Shown here: piece by piece, positions 35,184 to 47,200 of the stretch
Layout of the letters: every line of letters starts with the position of its first letter
Numbering within the stretch: position 1 is the stretch's first letter
Translations under genes and position numbers: made by a program
Notes under the pieces: generated by a model
What the model was told of the DNA's origin: nothing
Seen by the model: only the letters and a program-made list of their open reading frames with translations
Database searches by the model: none
From: Ottelia alismoides
Taxonomy: Eukaryota; Streptophyta; Magnoliopsida; Alismatales; Hydrocharitaceae
Assembly: GCA_037367405.1 (NCBI GenBank)
Contig: JAZKJV010003365.1
Location: forward strand, 1 to 64,000
DNA length: 64,000 nucleotides
Direction: 5' to 3'

Positions 35184-35909
35184 CTACGGTTATTCCTCGG
35201 GCATGTCGGTTTCTACCAATGTTTTATACGAGACTTCAGTAAAATTGCCCGACCGTTGTCTGATCTGCTGGCGAAAGACATCGAGTTTATCGTCAATGAT
35301 AAGTGTCTTTCGGCTTTTGAAATTCTCAAGAATATGGTTGTAGAGGCTCCTGTCCTTCAGCTACCCGATTGATCTCTCCCATTCGAGATCATGGCAGATG
35401 CCTCCGATTTTGCCGTTGGGGCTATGTTGGGACAGAGGAGGGATGGCCTTCCATACGCCATACACTACGCTAGCAAAACTTTGGATTCCGCGCAACAGAA
35501 TTACACGGTTACAGAGAAAGAGATGCTAGCCATAGTATTTGCCTTAGACAAATTCCGGTCCCATATTCTAGGATCCAAAGTTACAATATTCGTTGATCAC
35601 ACCGCCATCCGATACTTAATGGATAAGAAGGATTCAAAGCCGCGTCTGACCAAATGGATCCTTCTACTCCATAAGTTTGACATTGTTATTAAGGATAAGC
35701 ATGTAGTCAAGAATGTGGTGGCGGATCACCTCTCCCGGTTAGAAGCACCTGAGACTTCTGAGTTTGATGCACCAATCACCGAGACCTTCCCCGACGAGGC
35801 GATTCTTGCTATCGCCTCGTTGCCATGGTATGCCGACATTGTAACTTTCTTGTTGCAAAGAAAGTCCCGCAAGGTTGGTCTAGATAGAGGCTTGAGACTT
35901 TCCTCGTGA
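35184..35909 (+). pseudogene. pol: RNase H domain, element A
   Basis: After LRLFLGHVGFYQCFIRDF and a TGA at 35371-35373, the 172-aa stretch 35391-35909 is a gypsy-type RNase H: DASDFAVGAMLGQ (first catalytic Asp), TEKEMLAIVFALDKFR (Glu), and FVDHTAIRYLM (Asp). It then has ADHLSRLE and LPWYADI, the usual connection to integrase. Confidence 0.9.
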
Positions 35910-36009
35910 AAGCCAAGTCTTATCATTGGGAGGATCCGGTCCTTTACATGAAGGAGCGGATTCCGTCTAGCATAGGTGTATTCCTTAGGAGGAATACCAG
36001 AGTGTCTAA
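35886..36009 (+). pseudogene. pol: Integrase N-terminus, truncated
   Basis: KAKSYHWEDPVLYMKE and, one frame over, CIP-stop-EEYQSV are the start of the H2C2 zinc-binding region of integrase. The sequence stops there because an inverted LTR of the same family begins at ~36010. The integrase core and everything downstream are absent from this copy. Confidence 0.8.
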
Positions 36010-36422
36010 AAAACTCCACCAGATCACTTGTCTTCCGAACCTGCAAAATAATCAGAGAAAAAGATTTCGGTCGTCGTATCGACCAGGTGAATTTTATCAG
36101 AAAATATTATGGTTTACTTAATCTTCTTTTTATTTTATTTATACTCCTAAACTTAATGTATAGCGGTTAAGCACGGGAGTGTCGAACTCAGGGAGGCAAA
36201 CTGTTTAAACTAGGAAAAATGGTAGAAAACCTAAGGTAAACGGATTCCTAAATTTTTATTTTATTTTTTAAAGAATTTTATGGATTTTTATTTGAATTTT
36301 AATTAATTTTATATTGTTTTTGTAATTTTTATTTGTTTTATGATTTTTTTATTATTTTTAGAAAATGTTTAAATTTTTATTTGATTTTTATTTTGTTATT
36401 TTTATGTTTTAATTTTATTTTA
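36010..36422 (-). repeat. Inverted Athila-like LTR, segment 1
   Basis: Reverse complement of the end of the LTR at 25504-29354. Landmarks are CTCCACCAGATCACTTG (LTR end side) and GGTTAAGCACGGGAGTG. It lacks the final GCA of the LTR. The segment is cut by the RTE LINE, whose target duplication ATGTTTTAATTTTATTTTA is at 36404-36422. Confidence 0.85.
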
Positions 36423-36689
36423 AACATGGATTTAAGCAAACATACAGATTTCGTTGGGGCGTTCCCTACTTGCGACGCGTTGCATCGCCCGAATGCAATG
36501 AAAAATTGGCAAGGGCCGCTACATCGCAGCCTGGATGTAGCTCAAAATTTACAAGGGTTCTCGCATAAGGAACGCATGCGGGTAAATAAGCTAGTTCCGC
36601 TGCATCACCGCCCGGATGCAGTCCAAAATTTACAAGGGTTCTCGCATAATGGACGTATGCGAGTAAAGAAGTTAGTCCAAAAGAGATTG

Positions 36690-37949
36690 CAAAGGAAGTT
36701 ACGGATTGGTAGTTGGAATCGGTACTTTAACTGGAAAATTGATGGAGATAGTGGATACAATGGAAAGAAGGAAGATTCATATATTTTGTCTTCAAGAGAC
36801 TAAATGGGTTGGAGAGAAAGCAAGGAAGATCGAGAAGACATGCTTTAAACTTTGGTATTCAGGTAAAGATAAGGGCAGAAACGATGTTGGAGTGGTTTTT
36901 TCATAAAGATTTGAAGGATTCTGTGGTTGAGGTGCAAAGATTTGGGGATCGGATTATTTTGCTAAAGTTGGTGCTTGAAGAAGAAATTCTGAATATCATC
37001 TCAGTTTATGCACCGCAAATTGGTTTAGATGAAAGGACTAAACAAGCTTTTTGGGAGGATCTGGATAAGATTTTACAAGGAATCCCACAAAGAGAGATGG
37101 TTTGCATAGGTGGAGATCTTAATAGACATGTGAGAAAAGATGTTTCAGGGTATGCAAGTGTGCATGGAGGACATGGTTTTGGGGATAGAAACGAAGAGGG
37201 AAAAGTCATTCTAGATTTTGTAACGGCATATGATCTTTTCATAGCAAACACTCTTTTCAAGAAGAGGGAGGAGCATTTAATTACTTATAAGAGTGGCTCA
37301 ACTAGAACACAGATAGATTACTTTGCGTTGAGGAGAAGAGATCGGTTGTGTTGCAAAGATTGCAAAGTAATCCCTGGAGAGAGTTTGACAACCCAACATC
37401 GCTTGTTAGTCTTGGATTTACAAATAAAAGGGCTGGTAAAGAAAAGGAAGGTTGCTAAGATCACTAGAACTAGGTGGTGGAATCTTCCGCTGAAGCAATC
37501 AAGCTTCAGGGAGAAGGTTTTAGAAGACTTATCTTGGGATTGTAGCGGTAGTGCAAACGAGATGTGGGAGGCAGTAGAATCTTGTATTCGAAAGGTAGCT
37601 AAAGAGATGCTAGGCGAGTCAAAAGGAGGAGCTCCGGGTCAAAAGGAGGCTTGGTGGTGGAGTGAAGGGGTGCAAGAGAAGCTAAAAATTAAAAGAGCTT
37701 GCTTTAAAGCTATGTCTAAGGATAGAACAGAGGAAATTGTCACAGACTATAAAATAGCGAAGAATGAAGCAAAGAAGGTTGTAAGCGAAGCTAAGTCAAA
37801 AGCTTATGAGGTTTTATATAAAAATCTCAACTCTAAGGAGGGCCAGAAGGATATAATTCAGGTTGGCCAAAGCAAGAGAAAGAAAGACCAAAGACCTTTC
37901 TCAAGTGAGATGCATTAAGGACGAGGAAGGTCACGTGCTTGTTACTTAG
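36690..37949 (+). pseudogene. RTE endonuclease domain (disabled)
   Basis: APE-type endonuclease: RIGSWN at the start (frameshift at ~36719), GTLTGKLMEIVD, FCLQETKW (catalytic Glu), a second frameshift at ~36900, then IISVYAPQIGLDERTKQAFW, CIGGDLNRHV (Asp/Asn pair), ANTLFKKREEHLITYKSG and TQIDYF. The last H of the SDH-type motif is in TTQHRLLVLDL. A 1-nt insertion near 37858 (absent from the right arm) shifts the frame, and a TAG at 37947-37949, present in both copies, separates this part from the RT. Confidence 0.85.
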
Positions 37950-39545
37950 AAGGATATAGAGACTAGATGGGAGCAGTACTTCCATCAACTTTTCATTGGA
38001 GAAGGAAGTAGAGAGATCACTTTGGGTGATCTAGCTAGTAGTGAAAGTTACTTGAATCGTGCATGCTATAGACGAATACAAAGAAAAGAAGTAGAGGAGG
38101 CTTTGAAGGTTATGAGACCTGGGAAAGGTGTTGGACCGGATGACATCCCTGTAGAAGTATGGAAAGTTTTAGGTGAGCGTGGTTTGACTTGGCTTACGAA
38201 TCTATTCAATGTTATTTGGCGAAGCAAGAAAATGCCTGAAAATTGGAGGAGGAGTATCGTGGTGCCTCTTTATAAGAACAAAGGAGACATTCAAAATTGT
38301 TCAAACTACAGAGGTATCAAGCTGATGAGTCACACTATGAAAATTTGGGAACGTGTGATCGAAAGAAGGTTGAGGCAAGTTTCTCAAGTAAAAGAAAACC
38401 AATTCGGATTCATGCCAGGTCGCTCAACTATTGAAGCCATCCATTTGCTGAGGAGAACAATGGAGATTTATAGAGCTAAAAGGAAGAATATACATATGAT
38501 CTTTATTGATTTGGAGAAGGCTTATGATTCCGTCCCACGAGAGATACTATGGAGAGTTTTGGAGAAGAGACAAATACCTGTCCTATACATTAATCTCATA
38601 AAGGATATGTATGATAGGGCTTTATCTTGTGTAAGGACCCCGACGGGGAAGACTGACTATTTTGATATCAACATTGGTTTACATCAAGGTTCAGCTTTGA
38701 GTCCATTTCTTTTTACTTTGATTATGGACGAGTTGACAAGTCACATTAAGGATGAGTTACCTTGGTTTATGTTATTTGCTGATGATATTGTGTTGATTGA
38801 CGAGACTAGAGATGGAGTAAATGAGAAGCTTAAGGTTTGGAGACATGCATTGAAGACTAAAGACTTTCGTATAAGTAGGGCTAAGACGGAATATATGGAA
38901 TGCACCTTTGATGGAAGCAATGGTGAAGGAATCAAGGTGAAGATTGGTGACGATAACATTCAGAAGAGATATTCTTTTAGATATCTGGGATCTATTTTGC
39001 AACATGATGGGGAAATTGATGGAGATGTTACTAATAGAATAAATGCAGGCTGGCTAAAGTGGAGAGGAGCCTCCGCTGTTCTTTGTGATAAGAAAATTCC
39101 TTTAAAAATTAAAGGAAAGTTTTACAAAGCAGCCGTGAGACCTGCTATGCTTTATGGTTCTGAATGTTGGCATGTGAACCATAGACATGTGCAGAGAATG
39201 GCTGTAGCAGAAATGAAAATGCTAAGATGGATGTGTGGACATACACGTAAAGATCGGATTCGGAATGATGCAATTAGAAAGAAAGTTGGTGTAGCTCCGA
39301 TCGAGGATAAGATGCGAGAAAACCGCTTAAGATGGTTTGGTCATTTGCAAAGAAGGTCAACTGAAGCACCGGTTAGGAGATGTGAGTGTTGGGATGTTGA
39401 GCCGGCTAAGAGAGGGCGAGGACGGCCCAAGAAGTGTTGGAAAGAGACTATACGAAGGGATCTTAGCTTTTTGGATATAAGTCCGAGATTGACCCGAGAT
39501 AGATCTGAATGGAGGCGAAGAATCCATGTAGCTGACCCTACTTAA
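37950..39545 (+). pseudogene. RTE reverse transcriptase (open for 507 aa)
   Basis: The frame from the TAG onward reads ETRWEQYFHQLF and is then open from ATG 38022 to 39545. RT blocks: GPDDIPVEVWK, NWRRSIVVPLYKNKGD, NYRGIKLMSHTMKIWERV, FGFMPGRSTIEAI, MIFIDLEKAYDSVPR (first Asp), GLHQGSALSPFLF, FADDIVLIDE (second and third Asp) and RYLGSILQHDGEID. The C-terminus has HVNHRHVQRMAVAEMKMLRW and ends RRIHVADPT, as usual for plant RTE. All RT catalytic residues are present, but there is no in-frame endonuclease. Confidence 0.9.
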
Positions 39546-39598
39546 TTGTGGGAAAAGGCTTTGTTGTTGTTGTTGTTGTATGTTTTAATTTTATTTTA

Positions 39599-40346
39599 TT
39601 GTTTTTATGAAATTTTAAAGGCTTTTTATGATTTTTTTGTGGTTGGTTTATTTTTAAGGTAAAAAGTGATTTTTTTCTTAAAAACTATGACGTTTTTATG
39701 ATTTTTAAAATTGGAAATAATGTTGAAATATTTTTATTATATTTTCTGTAGAAAGTAGATGAAATTATCTTTAAATTGATAGGTTGTGCGTTTTGAGATG
39801 ATTTGTATTGAGTTAGTTATGAATTTTTAAAGTTTAACAAATTTTTTAGGTTATATATATTTTTTTGATTTTATTATTTAATTTTTGTTTTGTTTTTGGT
39901 TTAATATGAAAAATATAGAAAATATGATGTAGCTAATTTTTATAGGTTTTTTTAGAGTATTTTGATATTATTATTATTATTATGTTATTTTATTTATGAT
40001 GTAAAGGGATATTTATTGGTAAGTATATATATTTTGAGGGTATGGATGTAATTTTCTGGAAAATCTAGGGGTAGATGTAATTAACAGGAAGTAGGGGGTT
40101 GGCACATAAATGTCCCACAAAGCACATGGATGCACGTGTTTTCAGCTTGGAGAAGAATTGCTCGTAGTATCACAATTGTCGAGGGTCAATTTGCAATATG
40201 CCCAGAAATATTCACGTACACGAGAAAAGCAATGAGCGGTGCCTTTGAATTAGTGACGATGTGTTAAAATGACATATGTCGGATGCTCTTGATCCGACGG
40301 TTATGGATTAATCTAGAACAAAGGGATGTTCTTCCCTTTTTCTGGA
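39599..40346 (-). repeat. Inverted Athila-like LTR, segment 2
   Basis: Continuation of the inverted LTR after the RTE. It matches the reverse complement of ~28220-28960, for example GTGTTTTCAGC, CACAATTGTCGAGGGTCAAT and CGAGAAAAGCAATGAGCGG. It ends at the MULE; the 9-bp target duplication TTTTCTGGA is at 40338-40346. Confidence 0.85.
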
Positions 40347-40490
40347 GGGTTTTTCTAATAATTATTAAAAAATCGTAATTAATTAAATAGACATGGAGGA
40401 AAAAAATTAAAAAAATAGGTATCGATCGGCACCTGAGGTGCCGATTTGGGGCGCCCCCTCCAAATCGGCACCTGAGGTGCCGATTTGGGC
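40347..40490 (+). repeat. MULE left TIR
   Basis: AT-rich outer 80 bp, then two copies of the palindrome CGGCACCTGAGGTGCCG. It pairs with 48140-48285 in inverted orientation, with scattered differences mainly in A/T run lengths. Confidence 0.9.
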
Positions 40491-40587
40491 GATACCCGTT
40501 GGCCTCCACTCCAAATCGGCACCTCAGGTGCCGATTTGGGAGGGGCGCCAACGGCTATGCCCAAATCGGCACCTGAGGTGCCGATTT
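40425..40587. repeat. Left array of palindromic motifs, four copies
   Basis: The perfect palindrome CGGCACCTNAGGTGCCG, mostly extended by AAAT/ATTT, is centred in copies at 40425-40445, 40462-40486, 40513-40537 and 40563-40587. Spacers of ~25 bp are C/G-rich. Translating these gives the PNRHLRCRFG-type peptides seen in ORFs here, which are not genes. Confidence 0.9.
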
Positions 40588-41084
40588 GGGAGAGGGCCGT
40601 TGGAAATTTGCCAAACCCCCCCTCATTCCATTCTTCTCACAATTTCCCCCTCTCCTTCTTCATCATCTCCCCTTATTCATCCTCTCTTATTTCACTCATT
40701 CTATTTTCTGAAGTGGGATTGCTTCTCTCGATCGACCAATCTTATTCAAGTAAGAATAAGATATTTTTTTGTAGATTTTGTTGTGCATTTTTTGCAGGGT
40801 TTTATCAGTGAGGACGCTATATACATCGGATACCGGATTATATTATTATCTTTTGGATAACATTTCTTGTAGAAGACACGCATCTTTCAGATAATTTTAC
40901 TCAGAATTTTTTTTTTAAATTTAACAAGTAATTAGATGTGCAAAATTGATACTTAGTTAAAACATATTTCAAAATAATTCTTGTTTATTTTTAATGATAA
41001 ATCATTTTTCTATGAAGTAATCTAAAGATGTTGAAAAATAGTAATTGTAAATGTAATATGGTTTTTTTAATGTCACTCACATTA

Positions 41085-41290
41085 GACATTTTATGAAGAG
41101 ATTTTTGTAATAGTTATTAAAAAATCGAAATTGATTAAGTAGGGGACAATAGACATTTTATTAGGAGTTTTTTGTAATAATTATTAAAAAAATCGAAATT
41201 AATTATGTAGGGGAAAGTAGACATTTTACTAGGAGATTTTTGTAATAATTATTAAAAAAATCGAAATTAATAAAATAGGGAATATTAGAC
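41085..41290. repeat. Three tandem repeats related to the MULE terminus
   Basis: About 65-bp units, each with GACATTTTA, then TTTTTGTAATAATTATTAAA, then ATCGAAATTAAT and TAGGG. The core matches the terminus of the element (TTCTAATAATTATTAAAAAA, then ATCGTAATTAAT and AAATAG), so terminal sequence has been copied in tandem inside the element. Confidence 0.65.
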
Positions 41291-41603
41291 ATTACATTAG
41301 CATTTCATTCATTTAGATTTAAAAGTACACATATTCATGTTAAAATTACTGTCATTTAGATTTGGAATCGAGCGTCGAGAGGGTCTCTATACAGCGCTAG
41401 CAGGACTCACTGTGGTGAGCACCGATGAGCCCCCAAGACCGAACTTTTGGATTCCATTTCTGAGTGATTAGTATATCAATTAAATTATCGATTATTAAAG
41501 ATAACATCCGACTGAAATGTTAATTAAATTAATTGTTACATCCGATTATTAAGTAATTGTTTTGTGTAATTAAACTAATTAAATTATTATTTTATTCGTA
41601 TAG

Positions 41604-44181
41604 ATGGCCTCCAACACCGCTCATGTCTTAATATATTGGGGAGGATCGATTGATGTCTCTGATGACCATGTAGAATATATTGGGGGCAAGAAACGGATGG
41701 TTACATTACCATGCCAATTAACATACATTGGCTTACTGTCTCGAGTGTCTGAAGTCACTGATCTCCCGCTCGACCAGTATATACTTACATTAACTTGTAA
41801 GTGGTTGTATGAGGGATCAACTTTCTTTGCAGTACCGATTGACGATGATGAATCAACATTAGCAATGTTGAGTTCAGTCATCGATGTGAGATTTATCCAT
41901 CTTTTTGTACAAACTACTCCCTTTAATATGGAAAATATGCCGTCATCTTCGAGGTAAAATTAATTACATTCAAATTATAGAATAATTTCACCATTTATAT
42001 TTAAACTGACAAAGATTTAAATTAATCAGGCCAACAAATGAGATCATGTTTGAGGATATCGAAGGGTCATCACAAGTAAATGTAGAAGATGACTTAGTGA
42101 CAGAAATATCCGAAGAAAATGAGGAGTCCGAAAATGACGAGCCAGAAAATGAGACTCAAACATTAGAAGAAAATGAGGAGTCCGAAAATGACGAACCAGA
42201 AAATGATACTCAAACATTAGAAGAAAATATTGGTGGTGATACTTGTCATGATTTTGGATATGGTTCGCTAGTTCTAGCCGTAGGTAATGAGGAAAGGGGG
42301 AACTCATATTCTGCTAATAACGATGATGCTGAAGAAGAACCGATGGAGGAGTTACCTCACGTTTTTTATCATGAAATTACAGAAGCAGAATATGTAGTAT
42401 TTGTAGAGAGTCAATCAGAATCCACCGATGATTCCGGATTAAGTTATTGATTAGGTAGGAGTTATAAGTCGAAAAGGGATCTATAATACGATTTATAAAA
42501 ATGGAGCATAGAAAATCATGTGCAATACAAACCCATGGCGTCAAACAATAATATTTTGACAGTTGTTTATATTTATGATAATTGTGGGTGGTGTTTACAT
42601 GCATTAGAAAGAAAATCGCGAGGAGATTGATACGTTTCAGGATATAGGGGGAAGCACACATGCAGAAATCCTGTCCTTTTAGTAAAACATCGTCAATGCA
42701 CTTCTGTTTTTGTAGCACAGTGTATTTTATCTTCCTTTAAAGCAAAAGTTAGTATGACCCTAGGAGCGATAATGTACAAGATAAAGGACGAGTTGAAAAC
42801 TGAAATCAACTACATGACAGCTTGGAATGCTAGACGTCGTGCAATGGATATGGTTTATGGAAATGAGGTTGACTCATATCGTGATCTCCGGAGATTCATT
42901 CGTGCTTTAGAACGACATAACCGTGGCACATATACGTGGTTCAAGACAGTAGAATGCCAAAACGACAGCACTATACATTTTCACAGAGTGTTTGTAGCAT
43001 TTGCAGCGTGTCGTAGAGCGTTCAGATTTTGTCGACCTATTTTGTCAATTGACGTAACACATCTATACGAGAGATACGCCGGTCACATGTACGTAGCCAC
43101 AACAATTGACGCCAATAATGGCCTTTTTCCGTTGGCATTTGCCATTGCTGAAAAGAATGAGAATATTTCGGCATGGGGCTGGTTTTTGAATTTATTAAAA
43201 CAAATTAACGATCGTCGAGACATTTGTTTTATAAGTGACCGATTTCCTGGTCTAAAGAATGATGTATGTGGTTTATTTCCACCGGAAGAGGGATTCACGC
43301 ATTGTCATTCTCTCAGACACATGCGTGTAAACATGCAGAGAGCCGGTCATAGAAATCGTACAGTTCTAAGTCGATTCTACGCTGCTAGACAAGAACCATG
43401 TCAGAACAAGTTCAACAGTATGATGCGTGAAATTTTCATTCTAGAAAGAAGTGCTTTCGAGTGGATCGGATCTCAGGACAATGGCGATCAGAGATATTGG
43501 GCATTAAGTTTAGATGATGGACATCGTTATGGACATATGACAACCAATTTATCTGAAAGTTTTAACGGTGCCTTTAAAGGAGCACGTGGTTTGTCAATTA
43601 TTTCTCTCATCTTAACAGTATTCATTAGAATAAATGGCTATTTCAATGATCATCGTGAGGAGTTAGAAGGAATGACTACATATTTGACTAAGAAATATGA
43701 AGAGTTGTTAGAGAAACAAACTAGGGAGGCAAGAGCATGTCACGTTGAAAGATTTTCGTTAACTCAGTTTCAAGTCTGCGATCGTGATGGATTTGCACAT
43801 GAAGTCAATCTAAATGGCCGAGAAAGTGAGTGCATGTGCGGGTTTATGCAGATGAAACACTTCGTATGTCCACATGTTATTGCTGCAGCTTCAAATACTC
43901 GTACTCACGTAGATAACTACGATCTATGTTCGCAATACTTCTCCAGCGATTATTACCGTCAGGCATACAACTTCTACTTTCATCCCATACCTGATAGACG
44001 TTATTAGGGAGAAGAAGATGCTATTGTTATGTTACCTCAAAAAATAGGAAAGAGAAATGTCGGAAGACCTGTGGAGGGAAGAATTAGAAATGAAATGGAC
44101 GAAATGTACGTCCGACCGAAATTATGTAAAATCTGCAAGCAACCGGGATATAATAGATTAAGTTGTCCACGCAGAACATAG
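41604..44181 (+). pseudogene. MULE transposase gene (mudrA-like), two exons, five in-frame stops
   Basis: Exon 1 41604-41953 (MASNTAHVLIYWGG; N-terminal domain of MuDR-type proteins), GT-AG intron, exon 2 42030-44181. There is an acidic repeat (EENEESENDEPEN twice), then the zinc-binding DNA-binding region (CGWCLHALERK, GKHTC), then the MULE transposase core in the 417-aa open stretch 42754-44007. The core has LSIDVTHLY (first Asp), ANNGLFPLAFAIAE, WGWFLNLL, CFISDRFPGL (second Asp) and HCHSLRHMRVN; the Glu lies further on. The SWIM finger CMCGFMQMKHFVCPHV follows, and a C-terminal zinc knuckle CKICKQPGYNRLSC whose His is Tyr. Stops are TGA 42448, TAA 42484, TAA 42496, TGA 42628 and TAG 44005; the frame never shifts. 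Confidence 0.9.
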
Positions 44182-44284
44182 GCACACTTGCATTTGTAAG
44201 GGTAATTTAATTTCACTGTTAATATATCATTTTCTTTACAAATTTATAGTTATTTTTTCATGATATTTGTGATTATTAATGTAG

Positions 44285-47200
44285 ATGGCACAGATGGATA
44301 GGCTTCCTGGACCAGTAGATACCTCAGTATTGTATATGCAGAATGACCATCGATCATCACAACCCACTAGTTCGGTAAGTACTTTTTATAATTTTTAAAA
44401 TTTACTAGTTCGGTAATACTGTTTCTTATTTTTTATTCAATATATTTTGCAGATTCGATTTGTAGAGCATAATGAGTTACTGAACTCCATTTCTGACAAG
44501 AAGAGTGGCGTAGTAGAACGATTAATAGAAGCGTCGGATTTTTCATGTGTGGTGAACATGAGAAGAGTACAAATGGATCCATCATTACTGACCAGCTTAC
44601 TAGAGAGATGGAGATCTGAGACACACACATTTCACCTACGCTTAGTAGAGGCTACCATTACTCTTCAGAAAATGGGATTAATTAGTGGTTTAAAAGTTGA
44701 TAGTTTACCTGTAACTGGTCCGGATTCTCCGCCTGGTGGATGGGATGCAGAGTGCATGAGTTTGTTAGGAGTAGTATCCACTCGGATAAAGAGTGGAAAG
44801 GTGAAGATGTCTTGGATACGCGACGTCTTCTTTAAGACAGAACATCCGTTGCAAGGTATTGATGACGAACAACAAGCGACCCGTGTGGTTAGAAAACTCA
44901 TTTTTTATCATATAGGATGTAGTGTACTTGCAGACAGCAGCGGAGATATGGTGCCTCTAAGGTATGCGTTAATGATTGACTGTATTACATTATTAATTGT
45001 TGTTGTATTCTTAGGTTTGATTAATTTTTTAGGTACCTATTACACTTATGTGAACTGCAAGAATGTGCTCAAATGGCTTGGGGTGATGTTGCTTTGGCGC
45101 ATATGTATTCAAAACTCGATAGGGGTGCAAAGATCGGCACGTCTAGGATATATGGTTTCTTCTCAATTTTACAGGTATGTAGAGTACCCCTACATGTCTC
45201 AATTTGGTTTATTTGCATCTTCTAATATTTTCAATTACAGGTTTGGGCATGGGAGCATGTACATATTGGACGGCCGATAGTACGTGCTGGTGCTCAGATA
45301 ACTGGAGGTTCATTAGCGTTGAAGTGGATAGGAGTGCGCAGTTTTAAAGAGAACGTGCATACGACAACATTAGCATTCTATCGTAACGAGCTCGATACAC
45401 AAGAACCTCATCAGGTAAAAAAACTTTAATGCTCATATTAATTTTAAATTATTGTAAACTACAATATCTAATTTTTTTACTAAAATACAGATGATTTGGA
45501 CACCATACGCTGAAGTTGAGATATCACAATTGCATCCTATCTGCAGAAGTGGGCAGCCTGTATGGATGAGTCGAGTTCCACTTATTTGTTACGATCTTGT
45601 AGTGATGCACCTACCTGATCGTGTGATGCAACAATTTGGGATGCGTCTGCACCTTCCTGTTTTTGTGGAGAGGATAAACGCTATATTTAGACGTAACAAA
45701 ACCCGAAGTGGGGACATCCTAAACTGGGCTACTATACATCGATAGTACGTGGATCGTTGGGCTGACAGGGAAGCCGCAGTTGTTCATGAGCACCCGGATT
45801 CCGATACCGATATTTATATGCAATGGTATTGGAATATAACAAGAAGATGGATCCAAACACAGATTCCTCCTCCTGTAGTAGCTTACCGACCACACGGACC
45901 AATGGAAAGATGTCTGGTATGTTTAAAAAGTCTACTTATTCTACTGAGATTCTATTAAATTATTCTTATTATATTTGTAAATGGACTAGGTGGATACGAT
46001 TGTATAAGAAAGAAACAGTATGGAACAACTTAGACGATCAACGGACTTACCTACCAACATGAGGACAACAGTCGAAAATGCAACTAACATGTTCAATGAA
46101 ACACTCAACATATTCTCCTTGATGTATCCCTTCCATCAATATGAGCATCAACAAGCATGCCATCACAGGAGCATCATACTTCTTGAGCATCAGGTTTTGT
46201 GATTTCTTTCTTAAAAATGTAAACTAATTTTTTTATCTTAAAATCGTGAATTTATAAATTTATATGTTGTAAATTGTACAGGAAGGGAGTACACGGAATA
46301 TGATGGGGAGGGGACGCAGCCACCACCAATTTTTGCTAGTTCAGGTTTTAGTTATTTGTTTATGTATAGTCAACTCTTATTCATATATCGATTTTTAGAC
46401 ATATAAATACAGCTCCTCATAAAATATAGCAGGACTCGGTGAGCAGGCATTTTTCCAGGGTCAGACAATGGAGGAGTCAATATTTGGCACCTCAAGAATG
46501 ACGTCTGCGGGATATGGTGGGCAAGGGTACTAATCAGGTCATCAAGGACTCGCATCTCAATATGACCAAACCGGATTTGGAGCTTTAGGTAATAAAATGA
46601 CTAAATAAAATAACTAATTTTTTTCTTATGTATTATTTTCTAAAAGATGAATATCTCATTCTTGCAGGATATGGAGAAGCTTTCAGTCAATCGCAATTTG
46701 CAGGATCATCATTTGCTGGTCCTTCGAGTCAGGGATACAGCGGGCAGGAAGTTCCACCAATTCATCCAGGATTCGTATCTACAGGTAAAATTGTACTTAA
46801 TTTATTACATTGCATTCTCCTCTTACTTATTAAGTAATTTATGTGACATATAATGTAATTAACATCTTTCAGATATGAGCTATATCGAGTATGGCTTTAG
46901 AGGGTCTCAAATCGGTGAAGCCGGATTTAGAGGTTCAGGTATAAATATATTATAGAATATACGAACTCATTTCAATACATTATGTTTAAATTTTGTGATA
47001 CTTATAACAATGAAAATGTCTCAATCTTGTAGGACCATCGCTTGTTGGACCTTCGAGTCAATTTGACTCTGGACCCTCTCAGCTCATACCGTCTACTCAA
47101 TATAGTTCAGGAGATTTGCAGTCGCAGATATTTGATAGTGTTCGGCAAATGGAGGTAACTGATTTTGATAGACAGTTGTTTGGTATATTCACGATACCAC

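Larger units (their letters stand above)
36423..39579 (+). mobile_element. RTE-clade LINE, near full length, inserted in the inverted LTR
   Basis: 3.16 kb flanked by a perfect 19-bp target-site duplication (36404-36422 and 39580-39598). The 5' untranslated part has two ~81-bp tandem units (36516-36596, 36597-36677) and a partial third before them. One endonuclease-RT polyprotein follows with no ORF1, and the 3' end is GGGAAAAGGCTTTG plus TTG repeats. This layout fits the plant RTE clade. The coding region is disabled by frameshifts and a stop shared with the right-arm copy. Confidence 0.9.

Noticed and set aside
40425..40600. Array of regularly spaced repeats that could suggest CRISPR, and ORFs rich in HLRCRFG-type peptides
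   Set aside because: The repeats are perfect palindromes within the TIR and subterminal region of a MULE in plant DNA, with only four and three copies at the two ends. The peptides are readings of the motif in several frames.
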